DNA of 64,000 nucleotides from Chryseobacterium sp. BLS98 (GCF_001045445.1 NZ_LFNF01000002.1:1-64000); one strand, 5' to 3'; positions 36,451-45,386 are shown, counted from the first letter of the stretch. A program made the numbers and translations. The notes: a model not told the origin generated them from the sequence alone.

Positions 36451-36697
36451 AAAGCTTATTTTCTGCAAAAATAATGAAAAGCTGTTCTTCCGTCAGAAAA
36501 CAGACTGCTAAATCAGCACTGTTTTTCATTTTTTATTTGGAGTTAAACATTGAATTCTTATCGTTTCCGAATTTCTAACTGAGTATACGAATAAGAAATA
36601 TAAATCCTGCAAAATAACCACCTAAATATCCCTATTCAGGGAAAATATTCAAAGTAAAATATTTATAAAAAGAAAAAAACTGCCTCGTTAGAAATTG

Positions 36698-36768
36698 TGT
36701 GACAGTATATGTTTCCAATGTGTCAGTATTTCTATTCTATGTGACAAAATTTTCAAATTCATGTCACA
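36698..36768. promoter_or_regulatory. Phased array of four TGTGACA-type sites
   Basis: TGTGACA (36698), TGTGTCA (36719), TGTGACA (36740) and TGTCACA (36762) start 21, 21 and 22 bp apart, i.e. two helical turns. The first two are followed by GTAT. The last two form an inverted pair. No known regulator site in my memory matches; the array could serve the SMR gene or the downstream small ORF. Confidence 0.5.
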
Positions 36769-37173
36769 AAACCGGCCAGGTTAAAAAAAATTAAAGATAA
36801 AATAAGGCTTCGAAAAATAAGTTTTCTTAACATAATAATTCTTTCATTTTCCAAAATCTGACGTTCAGTTACGAAGCCAAAAGCAGATATTATGCATAGC
36901 ATTTTTAATTTTTTGTTTTATCAACTCCAATATAGAAGCATTAAAACAGTTATCAACTTTTTAAAATTTTACAGATAAGACAATAAAGATATTAATAATT
37001 TCATAAAAACACATTAATTTTTTATAAACAAACAGATGGTAAAAATTAACAATTTAAGAACATAACACACTGATATACATCATAATTATTTGCTTTGGCA
37101 TGCGATTTGAAAACAGTAATATTGCAATTAGAAAATTGATAAAATAAAGTCAAATAATTAAATAAAACAAAAA
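36769..37173. other. Gene-free AT-rich stretch
   Basis: About 400 bp without a credible ORF. GGCTTCG (36807) and CGAAGCC (36875) could pair around a 61-base loop, making a structured RNA possible. The minus-strand frame at 37046-37231 is low-complexity and rejected. Confidence 0.35.
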
Positions 37174-37257
37174 ATGGTAACTTACATCGGTATCGCAACA
37201 TGTGTAGTAGTATTCGCTTCTTATTTTGCAACAGTAAAAAGAGAGCAAAGAAACTAA
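37174..37257 (+). CDS. Putative 27-residue membrane peptide
   Basis: The ORF begins MVTYIGIATCVVVFASYF and ends in KREQRN, i.e. a single hydrophobic helix with a basic tail. It is preceded by an AT-rich leader of the usual Bacteroidota kind. A perfect 12-bp hairpin and then a terminator follow. Whether it is translated is unproven; the composition is protein-like rather than random. Confidence 0.4.
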   Translation: MVTYIGIATCVVVFASYFATVKREQRN

Positions 37258-37336
37258 GTTCTATTTAAAGGAAAGCCTATAGAACATCTATATTAATTGT
37301 ATTGTTTATGTTTTTAATCTGAAAATGTCAGATTAC

Positions 37337-37364
37337 GCTCTTTTACTCATTGGAGTAAAAGAGC
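37337..37364. repeat. Perfect 12-bp inverted repeat
   Basis: GCTCTTTTACTC and GAGTAAAAGAGC with loop ATTG. No T-run follows, so it is not a simple terminator; it may be an RNA element or protein site behind the 27-residue ORF. Confidence 0.6.
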
Positions 37365-37420
37365 CGGAAAACATAACTTCTTAGCTGAATTTCATAGCAA
37401 ATTTTATATATCCCAATAGT

Positions 37421-37446
37421 CAAGCCGAACAACAGTTCGGCTTTTC
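37421..37446 (+). terminator. Terminator after the 27-residue ORF region
   Basis: AAGCCGAAC and GTTCGGCTT flank AACA and are followed by TTCTTG. It closes the small-ORF transcription unit before the AAA+ gene. Confidence 0.75.
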
Positions 37447-37541
37447 TTGTTAATTGCTGGCGAATTAAAGTTTTGAGCCCGTTCTTATTGAATATATTTA
37501 AACGGTTTATGGTTAATCCAAAACTTCATTCAATAAAGCCT

Positions 37542-37549
37542 TATCTTTG
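37542..37549 (+). promoter_or_regulatory. Promoter -7 element for the AAA+ gene
   Basis: TATCTTTG fits TAnnTTTG and lies 31 bp before the ATG at 37580. No obvious -33 element. Confidence 0.45.
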
Positions 37550-37579
37550 TACAGATAAGAATCACTTTTTAGTTTTAAC

Positions 37580-38296
37580 ATGAATCTGTATAATCTCATC
37601 ATTCAGGATAAGGAGGAAGTAAACCTTAACGATGTATTTCTCGACAGCCATAACAGGGATCAGCTGGTACAACTTATCAAAGAGCATACTTACGTGAAGG
37701 AACTGCAGGAATATGGACTTCCGGTCAATAATAAAATCTTACTTCAGGGAAATTCCGGATGTGGAAAAACAATGACCGCCAAAGCTGTAGCCAATGCATT
37801 AGGTAAAAATATCCTGATCCTTAATCTCAGTAATATTGTTTCTTCGCGTATTGGAGAGACTTCACAAAATATCAAAATGATCTTCGACAAAGCCGCAAGG
37901 GAAAGATCTGTTCTGTTCCTGGATGAGCTGGACCAGATTGGTAAAGCAAGAGGCAGCGACGACAAGGATGTGGGCGAAATGAGAAGACTGGTGAATACCC
38001 TGATCCAGCTTATTGATTATTATCCCGAGAACGCACTTCTGATGTGTGCTACCAATCATGCAGAGATTATCGATACTGCTTTGATCAGACGTTTTCAATT
38101 AAAAATTAATTATGAAATGCCTTCCCGGGAATTCCTGGATCAATTTTATGACAGCCTATTGTCTAAATTTCCGGAAGACCTGAGGAATATTGAACGTAAA
38201 TACGGAATTTCTTTTGCAGAAGCGAAAGATTATGCGTTTACGGTGGTGAAGAATGCTATAATAAAGAAACTGGAAGCAAAAATAGTTGAGAATTGA
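37580..38296 (+). CDS. AAA+ ATPase
   Basis: The product is 238 residues. Walker A is LLQGNSGCGKTMTAKAVANA near residues 54-73, Walker B is SVLFLDELDQIGKA near 113-126, sensor 1 is LLMCATNH near 154-161 and the arginine finger region is ALIRRFQLKI. There is no extra N-terminal domain. The family is the small ATPases resembling the catalytic core of FtsH/VAT. Target unknown. Its last 36 residues are duplicated downstream at 38862-38972. Confidence 0.88.
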   Translation: MNLYNLIIQDKEEVNLNDVFLDSHNRDQLVQLIKEHTYVKELQEYGLPVNNKILLQGNSGCGKTMTAKAVANALGKNILILNLSNIVSSRIGETSQNIKMIFDKAARERSVLFLDELDQIGKARGSDDKDVGEMRRLVNTLIQLIDYYPENALLMCATNHAEIIDTALIRRFQLKINYEMPSREFLDQFYDSLLSKFPEDLRNIERKYGISFAEAKDYAFTVVKNAIIKKLEAKIVEN

Positions 38297-38435
38297 TATA
38301 AATACATTAATCGCTAAATTATATACATCCGTTTTCCCAGAAACGGATTTTTTCTTTACCATTTAGTAAGTATTGAAGCAAAACCTATTTTGAATTTGAA
38401 AATTTATTAATTTTAAAATATTAGAATACATACAA

Positions 38436-38843
38436 ATGGATGATCAATTTTTGCTCAATCAACTAACTAAATCATTTTTTAATTTGTTTTCCAATACGAA
38501 TGGGAAAAAACCGGGCTTCGAAAGTATTAATGATATTTGTTTAAGTGAAACGATCATCATCAAAAAGGATAAAGGCAATGAAGAAATTTATAACCTTGAC
38601 AGTTTTATTACTCCAAGAAAAAGAATTTTAACAGACGGAACGCTTACAGAATTTGAAGAATATGAAGTGGAAGAGGAAACAAAAATAGTTAATAATATTG
38701 CCCAACGCTCTTCTAAGTACCAAAAGCGTGGATACCTTAATGGTAATTATTTTGAAGGAAACGGTACTAAATTTTTTCAGTACATTAAAACTGCCAATGG
38801 CTGGAAAATAAATTCGGTTATTTGGGAAGACGAAAATATTTAG
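38436..38843 (+). CDS. Hypothetical protein, possibly NTF2/DUF4440-like
   Basis: The product is 135 residues. The sequence FLLNQLTKSFFNLFSNTNGK then alternating strands and a terminal GWKINSVIWEDE resemble an NTF2-like fold of the DUF4440 type, but catalytic residues are not identifiable. It lies between the AAA+ gene and a duplicated tail of that gene, so it appears to be an insert in the locus. Confidence 0.55.
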   Translation: MDDQFLLNQLTKSFFNLFSNTNGKKPGFESINDICLSETIIIKKDKGNEEIYNLDSFITPRKRILTDGTLTEFEEYEVEEETKIVNNIAQRSSKYQKRGYLNGNYFEGNGTKFFQYIKTANGWKINSVIWEDENI

Positions 38844-38861
38844 AATAAGACAAAAAGGAAT

Positions 38862-38972
38862 ATGGAGCATAAATATGGGATTTCTTTTGCTGAAGCAAAA
38901 GACCACACTTTAACCTCGATAAAATCTGCCTTAATCAATAAACTGGAAGCCGAAAAAATAATACAGCCATGA
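38862..38972 (+). pseudogene. Duplicated C-terminal tail of the AAA+ gene
   Basis: A 36-codon frame starting ATG reads HKYGISFAEAKDHTLT and KSALINKLEAEK, matching the last residues of the AAA+ protein (RKYGISFAEAKDYAFT, KNAIIKKLEAK). It is separated from the AAA+ stop by the NTF2-like gene. It has no ATPase core and is best read as a partial duplication. Confidence 0.75.
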
Positions 38973-39111
38973 AAGAAGATACCCCTACAGAGTAAGGAAA
39001 GCATGTGAAAAGCGGACAGAAATCAATGAAGAAAATATTAATCTAACATAGATTTATCAACTTTAGTTCAAGTCCGTGGCGAATAATGTGAAAACTCACT
39101 ATTCCAGTTTT

Positions 39112-39462
39112 TTATTTCTTCAAAATAACCTTTCGCAACCGCTCTTCGTTCTGATCTCCCCAATTCCCCAATGCAGAAATAACAGGGATCAATGTCTTTC
39201 CGAAATCTGTAAGATAATATTCTACTTTGGGCGGAAGCTGGGCATAAATAGTTTTTGAAACCAGTTCGTGTTCTTCCAGCTCTTTCAGCTGAATATTCAG
39301 CACCCGTCTTGAAGCATCGGGAATTTTGCGCTGCAGTTCACTCGGGCGCTGATAACCTTCATTAATAAACCACAGCAAACGGATCTTCCATTTTCCGTAG
39401 AGCACCTCACCGATCAGGTCAAGGCCGCAATTTAAGTTCAAAGGAATTTTTCTTTCATACAT
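39112..39462 (-). CDS. HxlR-family transcriptional regulator
   Basis: The product is 116 residues. The winged-helix core is typical: GKWKIRLLWFINEGYQRPSE, SRRVLNIQLKELEEHELVSK and KVEYYLTDFGKTLIPVI. It probably binds the 125-bp region shared with the divergent SDR gene. HxlR regulators often control adjacent oxidoreductases. Confidence 0.92.
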   Translation of the reverse strand: MYERKIPLNLNCGLDLIGEVLYGKWKIRLLWFINEGYQRPSELQRKIPDASRRVLNIQLKELEEHELVSKTIYAQLPPKVEYYLTDFGKTLIPVISALGNWGDQNEERLRKVILKK

Positions 39463-39587
39463 ACTGTAAAATTAACCCAATGTTCTAAAATTTACAATAG
39501 GGGAAAAATTAATCCCTATGCAATTCGATTTTCCCTTATTGCCGGAAATGAAGTTACTTCTGAAATTTGTACCAAAGAATTTAACAA

Positions 39588-40382
39588 ATGAACAGACCAT
39601 TTAATTTCAACAACGAACTGAAAGACAAAACAGCCCTGGTCACAGGGGGCACCAAAGGAACAGGAAAAGCTATCGCAGAAAGATTATTGAGCGCAGGGGC
39701 CAAAGTAATTACCGTTGCAAGAAATCCACCCGAAGAGGAAAACCCGGATCTGCATTTTATTTCTGCAGATCTCAGCACCTCTCAGGGCACTCAAAAAGTG
39801 GTGGAAGAAGTTGTACAGAAATTCGGGAAACTGGATATTTTAATCAACAATCTTGGAGGCTCAGAGACCAAAGGCGGCGGCTTCGCCGTTTTGACCGATG
39901 AGGACTGGCTGCACTCGCTGCAGACCAATCTTTTATCTCCGGTACGCCTCGACAGAGGTTTTTTACCACACATGATCGAAAGGAAAACCGGTGTCATTAT
40001 TCATATTGCCTCTATCCAGGCAAGATTACCATTATACGACAGTACATTGCCCTATGCCGCTGCAAAGGCCGGCTTACTGAATTACAGCAAAAGTTTATCC
40101 AACGAAGTTGCGCCAAAAGGAGTGCGGGTTTTAACCGTTTCACCAGGCTGGATCATGACCACAGCTTCTACAAGAATGATGGAACGGATCGCTGAAAGCA
40201 ATAAAAGCACCGTAGAACAGGCTACACAAAGTGTAATGGATGCACTGGGAGGAATTCCTTTCGGAAGACCGGCAAAACCAGAAGAAATAGCTGAGCTTGT
40301 AGGATTCCTGGTGTCACCAAGAGCCCATTATCTCACAGGAACCGAATACATCATTGACGGAGGAACAATACCAACCATTTGA
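39588..40382 (+). CDS. Short-chain dehydrogenase/reductase
   Basis: The product is 264 residues. The cofactor motif is TGGTKGTGKAIAERL near 17-31, the NNLGG block near 86-90, and the catalytic YAAAK near 160-164, preceded by a Ser in HIASIQAR. It ends with the typical SPRAHYLTGTEYIIDGG. It forms an operon with the SnoaL-like gene at 40451 and is likely controlled by the divergent HxlR regulator. Its stop codon overlaps the start of a heptamer repeat. Confidence 0.92.
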   Translation: MNRPFNFNNELKDKTALVTGGTKGTGKAIAERLLSAGAKVITVARNPPEEENPDLHFISADLSTSQGTQKVVEEVVQKFGKLDILINNLGGSETKGGGFAVLTDEDWLHSLQTNLLSPVRLDRGFLPHMIERKTGVIIHIASIQARLPLYDSTLPYAAAKAGLLNYSKSLSNEVAPKGVRVLTVSPGWIMTTASTRMMERIAESNKSTVEQATQSVMDALGGIPFGRPAKPEEIAELVGFLVSPRAHYLTGTEYIIDGGTIPTI

Positions 40383-40435
40383 TAATTGATAATTGATAAT
40401 TGATAATTGATAATTGATAATTGATAATTGATAAT
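40381..40435 (+). repeat. Tandem heptanucleotide repeat (GATAATT)
   Basis: Seven full GATAATT units and a partial eighth follow one another without mismatch. The array lies between the SDR stop and the next start codon. It contains stops in all frames, so it prevents read-through fusion at any copy number. Confidence 0.95.
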
Positions 40436-40450
40436 CTAAAACAAAATAAA

Positions 40451-40768
40451 ATGAATTTACCTAACATCATTTCAAAATTAGTAAAAGTACAAATCCAATA
40501 TGACAGCCATGCCTATGCTAATTGTTTTACCGATACCGCTGTTGTATTTGACGAAGGCAAAACCCACAACGGAAAAGTAGAAATACAAAACTGGATTGAT
40601 GCCGCCAACAAAGAATATAAAACCGTCATGAAACCTTTAGACTACAACGAAAGAGATAATGTTTTGTCAGCTGAGATTTCAGGCACATTTCCCGGAAGCC
40701 CGTTGATTTTGAAATACCATTTTAAATTAAGCGGAGAATTGATTGAATCATTGAAAATTACAACCTAG
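40451..40768 (+). CDS. SnoaL-like (NTF2 superfamily) protein
   Basis: The ATG at 40451 gives 105 residues; upstream residues of the longer frame come from the repeat region. Motifs SHAYANCFTDTAVVFDEGKT and NGKVEIQNWIDAANKEYKT match the small SnoaL-like family. It is co-oriented with and 68 bp after the SDR gene, a frequent pairing. Function unknown. Confidence 0.78.
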   Translation: MNLPNIISKLVKVQIQYDSHAYANCFTDTAVVFDEGKTHNGKVEIQNWIDAANKEYKTVMKPLDYNERDNVLSAEISGTFPGSPLILKYHFKLSGELIESLKITT

Positions 40769-40920
40769 GACCAATAGTACAATGATCCGTATTTCCCGCA
40801 TTTTATATTGACACATACCATCTCATATTTACTATTTATCACATACAGAATTATTATTCAAGCAGGCTACTTGGTATCTTTTTTGATCATAAAATATTCA
40901 AAACCAAACAAATACAACTT

Positions 40921-41103
40921 ATGATTAAAAAATTATTCTCGAGCTGTCTGTTCATGACAGTAATATTCTTGTCTTCATGTGACAAAGATCACAGTACATC
41001 ACAGGTAAACGATAGTGAAGTATCAATTAAAACAGTTTCAATGGTAACTTTTGGTACCATGGCTATAGCACTTCTTGTAGCTTACAGCTCCCGAAGAAGA
41101 TAG
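40921..41103 (+). CDS. Small lipoprotein with C-terminal membrane segment
   Basis: The product is 60 residues. A signal peptide with lipobox FLSSC ends near residue 20, then a short polar part, then a second hydrophobic segment (MVTFGTMAIALLVAY) and the basic tail SSRRR. A lipoprotein that also carries a terminal membrane-like stretch with an Arg-rich end is unusual and resembles a sorting tag. No family is recognised. Confidence 0.55.
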   Translation: MIKKLFSSCLFMTVIFLSSCDKDHSTSQVNDSEVSIKTVSMVTFGTMAIALLVAYSSRRR

Positions 41104-41124
41104 CATGATAAAATAGATACAATT

Positions 41125-41161
41125 AAAAAGCACCCGTTTGATTTACAAACGGGTGCTTTAT
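41125..41161. terminator. Bidirectional terminator
   Basis: AAAAAGCACCCGTTTG and AAACGGGTGCTTT around ATTTAC, with A/T runs. It separates the small lipoprotein gene and the convergent gcvP. Confidence 0.9.
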
Positions 41162-41179
41162 CTTTACTATAATGATTAA

Positions 41180-44038
41180 TTACATATAAGCTTCAATCGG
41201 CTCACAAGTACAAACTAAGTTTCTGTCTCCGTAAGCTTCATCCACTCTTGAAACAGAAGCAAAGAATTTGTGGTCTCTTACCCAGTCCAGCGGATAAGCT
41301 GCCTTTTCTCTGCTGTATGGTTTATCCCATGAATCAGAGATTACCAGTTGTTCTGTGTGAGGAGCATTTTTAAGAACGTTGTTCACCTGATCTGCTTCTC
41401 CGTTAGCAATCTCATCAATTTCTTTTTTGATGGAGATTAAAGCCTCCGCAAAACGGTCAATTTCAGACTTACTTTCAGACTCTGTAGGCTCTATCATTAA
41501 TGTTCCTGCTACAGGGAAAGAAACGGTTGGTGCATGGAATCCATAATCCATTAGTCTCTTCGCCACATCAGCCACTTCAATTCCTAAAGATTTGAATTGA
41601 CGGAAATCCACGATACATTCGTGAGCCACTCTTCCGTTCTCGTTTGAATATAAGATCGGGAAATGTTCTGCCAATACCTCTTTCAGGTAATTCGCATTCA
41701 TGATGGCATGTCCTGTTGCTTTTTTCAATCCTTCTGTTCCCAACATCTTGATATAAGAGTAAGAAATATTTAAGATCAGTCCTGAACCGTAAGGTGCTGC
41801 AGAAATACCTTCAATGGCATCCTTAGAACCGATTTTTATATTTGCATTGGAAGGAAGGAAAGGAACCAGGTGCTTAGCCACACAGATTGGGCCTACTCCA
41901 GGGCCTCCGCCACCGTGAGGAATTGCGAAAGTTTTGTGTAAATTCAGGTGACAAACGTCTGCTCCAATGTTTCCAGGACTTGTGAATCCTACCTGAGCGT
42001 TCATGTTAGCACCATCCATATATACCTGACCGCCGTGTTCGTGGATCAGGCTCGTAATTTCTTTAATATTGGCATCGAAGAATCCGTAAGTAGACGGATA
42101 AGTGATCATTACACAAGATAAGTTCTCGGAATTCTGCTCTGTTTTAGCTTTTAAATCTTCGAAATCGATTTCCCCGTTTTCAAGGTTTTTAACGACAACA
42201 ATTTTCATTCCTGCCATGGCTGCAGAAGCCGGGTTGGTTCCGTGTGCAGACTGAGGGATCAGTACTACATTTCTATGGCCTTCGCCTCTTGAAATGTGAT
42301 ATTCTCTGATTACCATTAATCCTGCATATTCTCCCTGTGCTCCTGAATTAGGCTGTAGAGAAGTTCCTGCAAAACCTGTGATCTCAGCAAGATCTTTTTC
42401 AAGTTCTTTGATCATTTCCTGGTAACCTCCGGCCTGGTCTACCGGTACAAATGGGTGAACAGCTCCCCAATTATCCCACGAAAGTGGCAACATCTGAGTA
42501 GCAGCGTTCAGTTTCATTGTACAGGAACCAAGAGAGATCATTGAATGAGTCAATGATAAATCTTTTCTTTCCAAACGTTTGATGTAACGCATCAATTCCG
42601 TTTCAGTATGGTATTTGTTGAATACGCTTTCTGTAAGAATCTCGTCTTTTCTTAAATTCTCTTCAGGGATGCTGTATCCTTCTTTGATTTCTAACTTGAA
42701 AGTCTGCTTATCTTTAAACTGAGCGAAAGAAGCCATCAGAACATTTAATTTCTCCAGTGTAGTACTTTCATTGATTGCAATGCTTACAACACCTTCTGTG
42801 AAATAATTCAGATTGATTTTATGGTCAAGCATCATTCTTGACAATCTTCCTTTTTCATCTTCACTCATTGTGATTTTCACCGTATCGAAGATCGGTTCTT
42901 CAACCACCTGATATCCTAATGCTTTAAGACCGTTTTTCAAAGCGTTTGCCTTAAAGTGGATCTGATCAGCAATGTAGTTCAAACCTTTAGGACCGTGATA
43001 AACGGCATACATTCCTGCCATTACTGCAAGAAGTACCTGTGCAGTACAGATATTGGAAGTGGCTCTTTCTCTTTTAATGTGCTGCTCTCTGGTCTGAAGC
43101 GCCATTCTTAATGCACGTTTTCCGTACATATCCTGAGAAACCCCGATGATTCTTCCCGGAATATCTCTTTTGTAATCTTCTCTGCAGGAGAAAAATGCTG
43201 CGTGAGGACCTCCGTAGCCCAATGGAATACCGAATCTCTGTGTAGTTCCAACTGCACAGTCAGCCCCCATGGAAGCCGGTGATTTTAGTTTAACCAAAGC
43301 CATCGGATCACAGGCAACAACTACCTGCAGGTCTAATTTTTTATATTCTACAATATCTTCTGTGTAATCCAGAACGATTCCGTTTTTACCCGGATACTGT
43401 AATAAAACACCGTAATAAGTTTCGTCAAACTGGTGAGTTTTGTGATCTCCCTCCACGATTTCGATAGCTAAACCTTCTGCTTTGGTTTTTAAAACAGAAA
43501 CGGTTTGAGGTAAAACAAGATCGGAAACAAAGAATTTGTTTGCATTCGCTTTCTTCTGCTCTTTCGTTCTGTTGTTAAAGAACATATGCATGGCCTCAGC
43601 CGCTGCTGTAGATTCATCAAGAAGAGAAGCATTCGCAAGCTCAAAGCCTGTAAGATCACACACTACGGTCTGGAAATTCAGAAGTGCTTCCAGTCTTCCC
43701 TGGGCAATTTCCGCCTGATAAGGAGTATACGCCGTGTACCAGCTTGGGTTTTCAAAGATATTTCTCTGAATAGCTGATGGTAAAAGGGTATTGTGATATC
43801 CAAAACCAATGTAGCTCGTATAATCAGTATTCTTCGATGCCAAATCTTTCGAATGGTTCAGCATTTCGTATTCTGAAAGCGGTGCCGAGATCTCAAGATC
43901 TTTCTCTAAACGGATAGAAGAAGGAATGGTCTGAGAAATTAGTTCTTCAATACTTGAAACGCCCAATTTTTCCAACATCGCCTGTTTATCGGCTTCATTA
44001 AGGGAAATGTGACGGCTCACAAACTGTTCTGTATTCAT
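41180..44038 (-). CDS. gcvP: Glycine dehydrogenase (decarboxylating), P protein
   Basis: The product is 952 residues, the full-length homodimeric type. It decarboxylates glycine with PLP and passes the aminomethyl group to lipoyl-GcvH. The PLP-lysine block is HLNLHKTFAIPHGGGGPGVG near 697-716. The N-terminal start SRHISLNEADKQAMLEKLG and the end DRNLVCTCEPIEAYM are typical. It is not in an operon with gcvH/gcvT, which lie 35 kb away in the window. Confidence 0.96.
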   Translation of the reverse strand: MNTEQFVSRHISLNEADKQAMLEKLGVSSIEELISQTIPSSIRLEKDLEISAPLSEYEMLNHSKDLASKNTDYTSYIGFGYHNTLLPSAIQRNIFENPSWYTAYTPYQAEIAQGRLEALLNFQTVVCDLTGFELANASLLDESTAAAEAMHMFFNNRTKEQKKANANKFFVSDLVLPQTVSVLKTKAEGLAIEIVEGDHKTHQFDETYYGVLLQYPGKNGIVLDYTEDIVEYKKLDLQVVVACDPMALVKLKSPASMGADCAVGTTQRFGIPLGYGGPHAAFFSCREDYKRDIPGRIIGVSQDMYGKRALRMALQTREQHIKRERATSNICTAQVLLAVMAGMYAVYHGPKGLNYIADQIHFKANALKNGLKALGYQVVEEPIFDTVKITMSEDEKGRLSRMMLDHKINLNYFTEGVVSIAINESTTLEKLNVLMASFAQFKDKQTFKLEIKEGYSIPEENLRKDEILTESVFNKYHTETELMRYIKRLERKDLSLTHSMISLGSCTMKLNAATQMLPLSWDNWGAVHPFVPVDQAGGYQEMIKELEKDLAEITGFAGTSLQPNSGAQGEYAGLMVIREYHISRGEGHRNVVLIPQSAHGTNPASAAMAGMKIVVVKNLENGEIDFEDLKAKTEQNSENLSCVMITYPSTYGFFDANIKEITSLIHEHGGQVYMDGANMNAQVGFTSPGNIGADVCHLNLHKTFAIPHGGGGPGVGPICVAKHLVPFLPSNANIKIGSKDAIEGISAAPYGSGLILNISYSYIKMLGTEGLKKATGHAIMNANYLKEVLAEHFPILYSNENGRVAHECIVDFRQFKSLGIEVADVAKRLMDYGFHAPTVSFPVAGTLMIEPTESESKSEIDRFAEALISIKKEIDEIANGEADQVNNVLKNAPHTEQLVISDSWDKPYSREKAAYPLDWVRDHKFFASVSRVDEAYGDRNLVCTCEPIEAYM

Positions 44039-44475
44039 TTTTATTTATTAGATTTTGTTCGTAAAAAAGATTCGTAAAATTACAATTTTTTAAACGATTG
44101 TACAAGAGTCCGAAATTGCCGAAACGATAGGGAAAATTGCAGATCCGTTTAATAAGAAACGAAATAAAAGCTATTTATTACATAAAATTTAAAAGCTTAA
44201 CTTTTTTAGTCTTACGATAAGGATTTGTTAAATTACAATGTCAAAAAACAGATTGGTAAAATTTATTCACCAAAATCTGTTAATTGTATTCAGTCTAAAT
44301 TTTAGTTTTGCGCTTAGGCTGATTATTGTTTTCAGGTAAAATTTAGAGGCAAAAAAAACTGTGCTCCCATCCTAAAATCAGTTATGAATACCTTATGAAC
44401 CCACTGATAAACAGGGATGATAAGATTTATGAAATTTTATTAATTATATTTATTCTAAATTAATATATTTGCAAC
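44039..44475. other. Long intergenic region, promoter at its right end
   Basis: No credible ORF. TATATTTG at about 44465-44472 fits TAnnTTTG, immediately before the 50-residue ORF. The remainder is AT-rich with no strong hairpin. Confidence 0.35.
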
Positions 44476-44628
44476 ATGAATATGATTATCCCATTTAAAG
44501 TACCGCCTTTAACTCCAGCTTACGCCTTCAATAATGAAGACATGTTCTGCGAAAAAAAATCCTGCTGTAAGAAATTCAAGAAAGGGAAAAGATGCAAAAA
44601 ATGTCCGGGAAGAAAAAAGATGGCTTAA
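44476..44628 (+). CDS. Cys/Lys-rich 50-residue protein
   Basis: The ORF starts MNMIIPFKVPPLTPAYAF and ends in a very basic segment with five cysteines (CEKKSCCKKFKKGKRCKKC). The C-x4-CC-x8-C-x2-C spacing suggests a metal-binding or nucleic-acid-binding peptide. No family is recognised. It ends 1 bp before the convergent J-domain gene. Confidence 0.55.
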   Translation: MNMIIPFKVPPLTPAYAFNNEDMFCEKKSCCKKFKKGKRCKKCPGRKKMA

Positions 44629-44629
44629 A

Positions 44630-45277
44630 CTAGCCGGAATTCCTGAATAAAAAATACAGTGCCAGGGCCAAAATAATAATCCCCCAGATCAGCATCATGA
44701 TTTTTGGCTGACCAGACTTATTGATACGTGTTCTCGGCTGAGGCTTAAACATTTCCTCCACACTGTTTTTAAACTGAGCACCATTGTTCTCAAAGACTTC
44801 GGTAATAGTAATTCCCTGCACAGCGGTTTTATGAAGCAAAGAATTCGTTGCATGAAGCAATAGCTGGAATTTTCCGTCCTTAAATTCCGTAATCTTAAAG
44901 ATCCTTTCACCAAAAGGTTTTTCCAGACCGAAAGGAAGTATTTTCACCACATCCGCATTGTTCGTCTGCCAGTTGATTATGATCTCCTCCCCTTTTTTTG
45001 CATGGATTTTATTCGCCGTAAACGTTTTAATAGAAGGCGGAATATTATACCTGAAACTTTTCTGATGACTCTCTAAATTCTGATCATAAGTACGTCTCTT
45101 TCCCGAATCACTCAGTATTTCATAAGCTTCCTGAATTTCACGGAAACGTCCTGCAAAGAAATCGTCATTATCATTCTTGTCAGGATGATATTTTAAAGAC
45201 AGCTTTCTATAGGCTTTTTTGATGTCTTCTTCTGAAGCATCCGGAGAAATCCCGAGAAAATAGTAGTAGTCTTTCAT
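44630..45277 (-). CDS. J-domain protein with C-terminal membrane anchor
   Basis: The product is 215 residues. The J domain at residues 1-66 has the HPD motif in [12 protein letters not shown]. The middle (about 75-170) is beta-rich and unrecognised. A membrane helix ([15 protein letters not shown]) ends the protein. It probably recruits DnaK to a membrane-linked task; it is not DnaJ itself as it lacks the G/F and zinc regions. Confidence 0.87.
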   Translation of the reverse strand: MKDYYYFLGISPDASEEDIKKAYRKLSLKYHPDKNDNDDFFAGRFREIQEAYEILSDSGKRRTYDQNLESHQKSFRYNIPPSIKTFTANKIHAKKGEEIIINWQTNNADVVKILPFGLEKPFGERIFKITEFKDGKFQLLLHATNSLLHKTAVQGITITEVFENNGAQFKNSVEEMFKPQPRTRINKSGQPKIMMLIWGIIILALALYFLFRNSG

Positions 45278-45386
45278 TAAACCTTACAAAAATAAGGATT
45301 TATTTTTTTTATCATTATTCTGCGGGATAAAATATGGCCTTATTTTGAGGATAAATTCTGCTTCTCAGTATTTCAGCTATAGCATC

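Noticed and set aside
37046..37231. Minus-strand 61-codon frame in the gene-free region
   Set aside because: Very AT-rich with no domain; it also covers the more convincing 27-residue ORF on the other strand.
40381..40435. CRISPR-like repeat
   Set aside because: The units are seven bases without spacers, i.e. a simple tandem repeat; no cas genes are present in the window.
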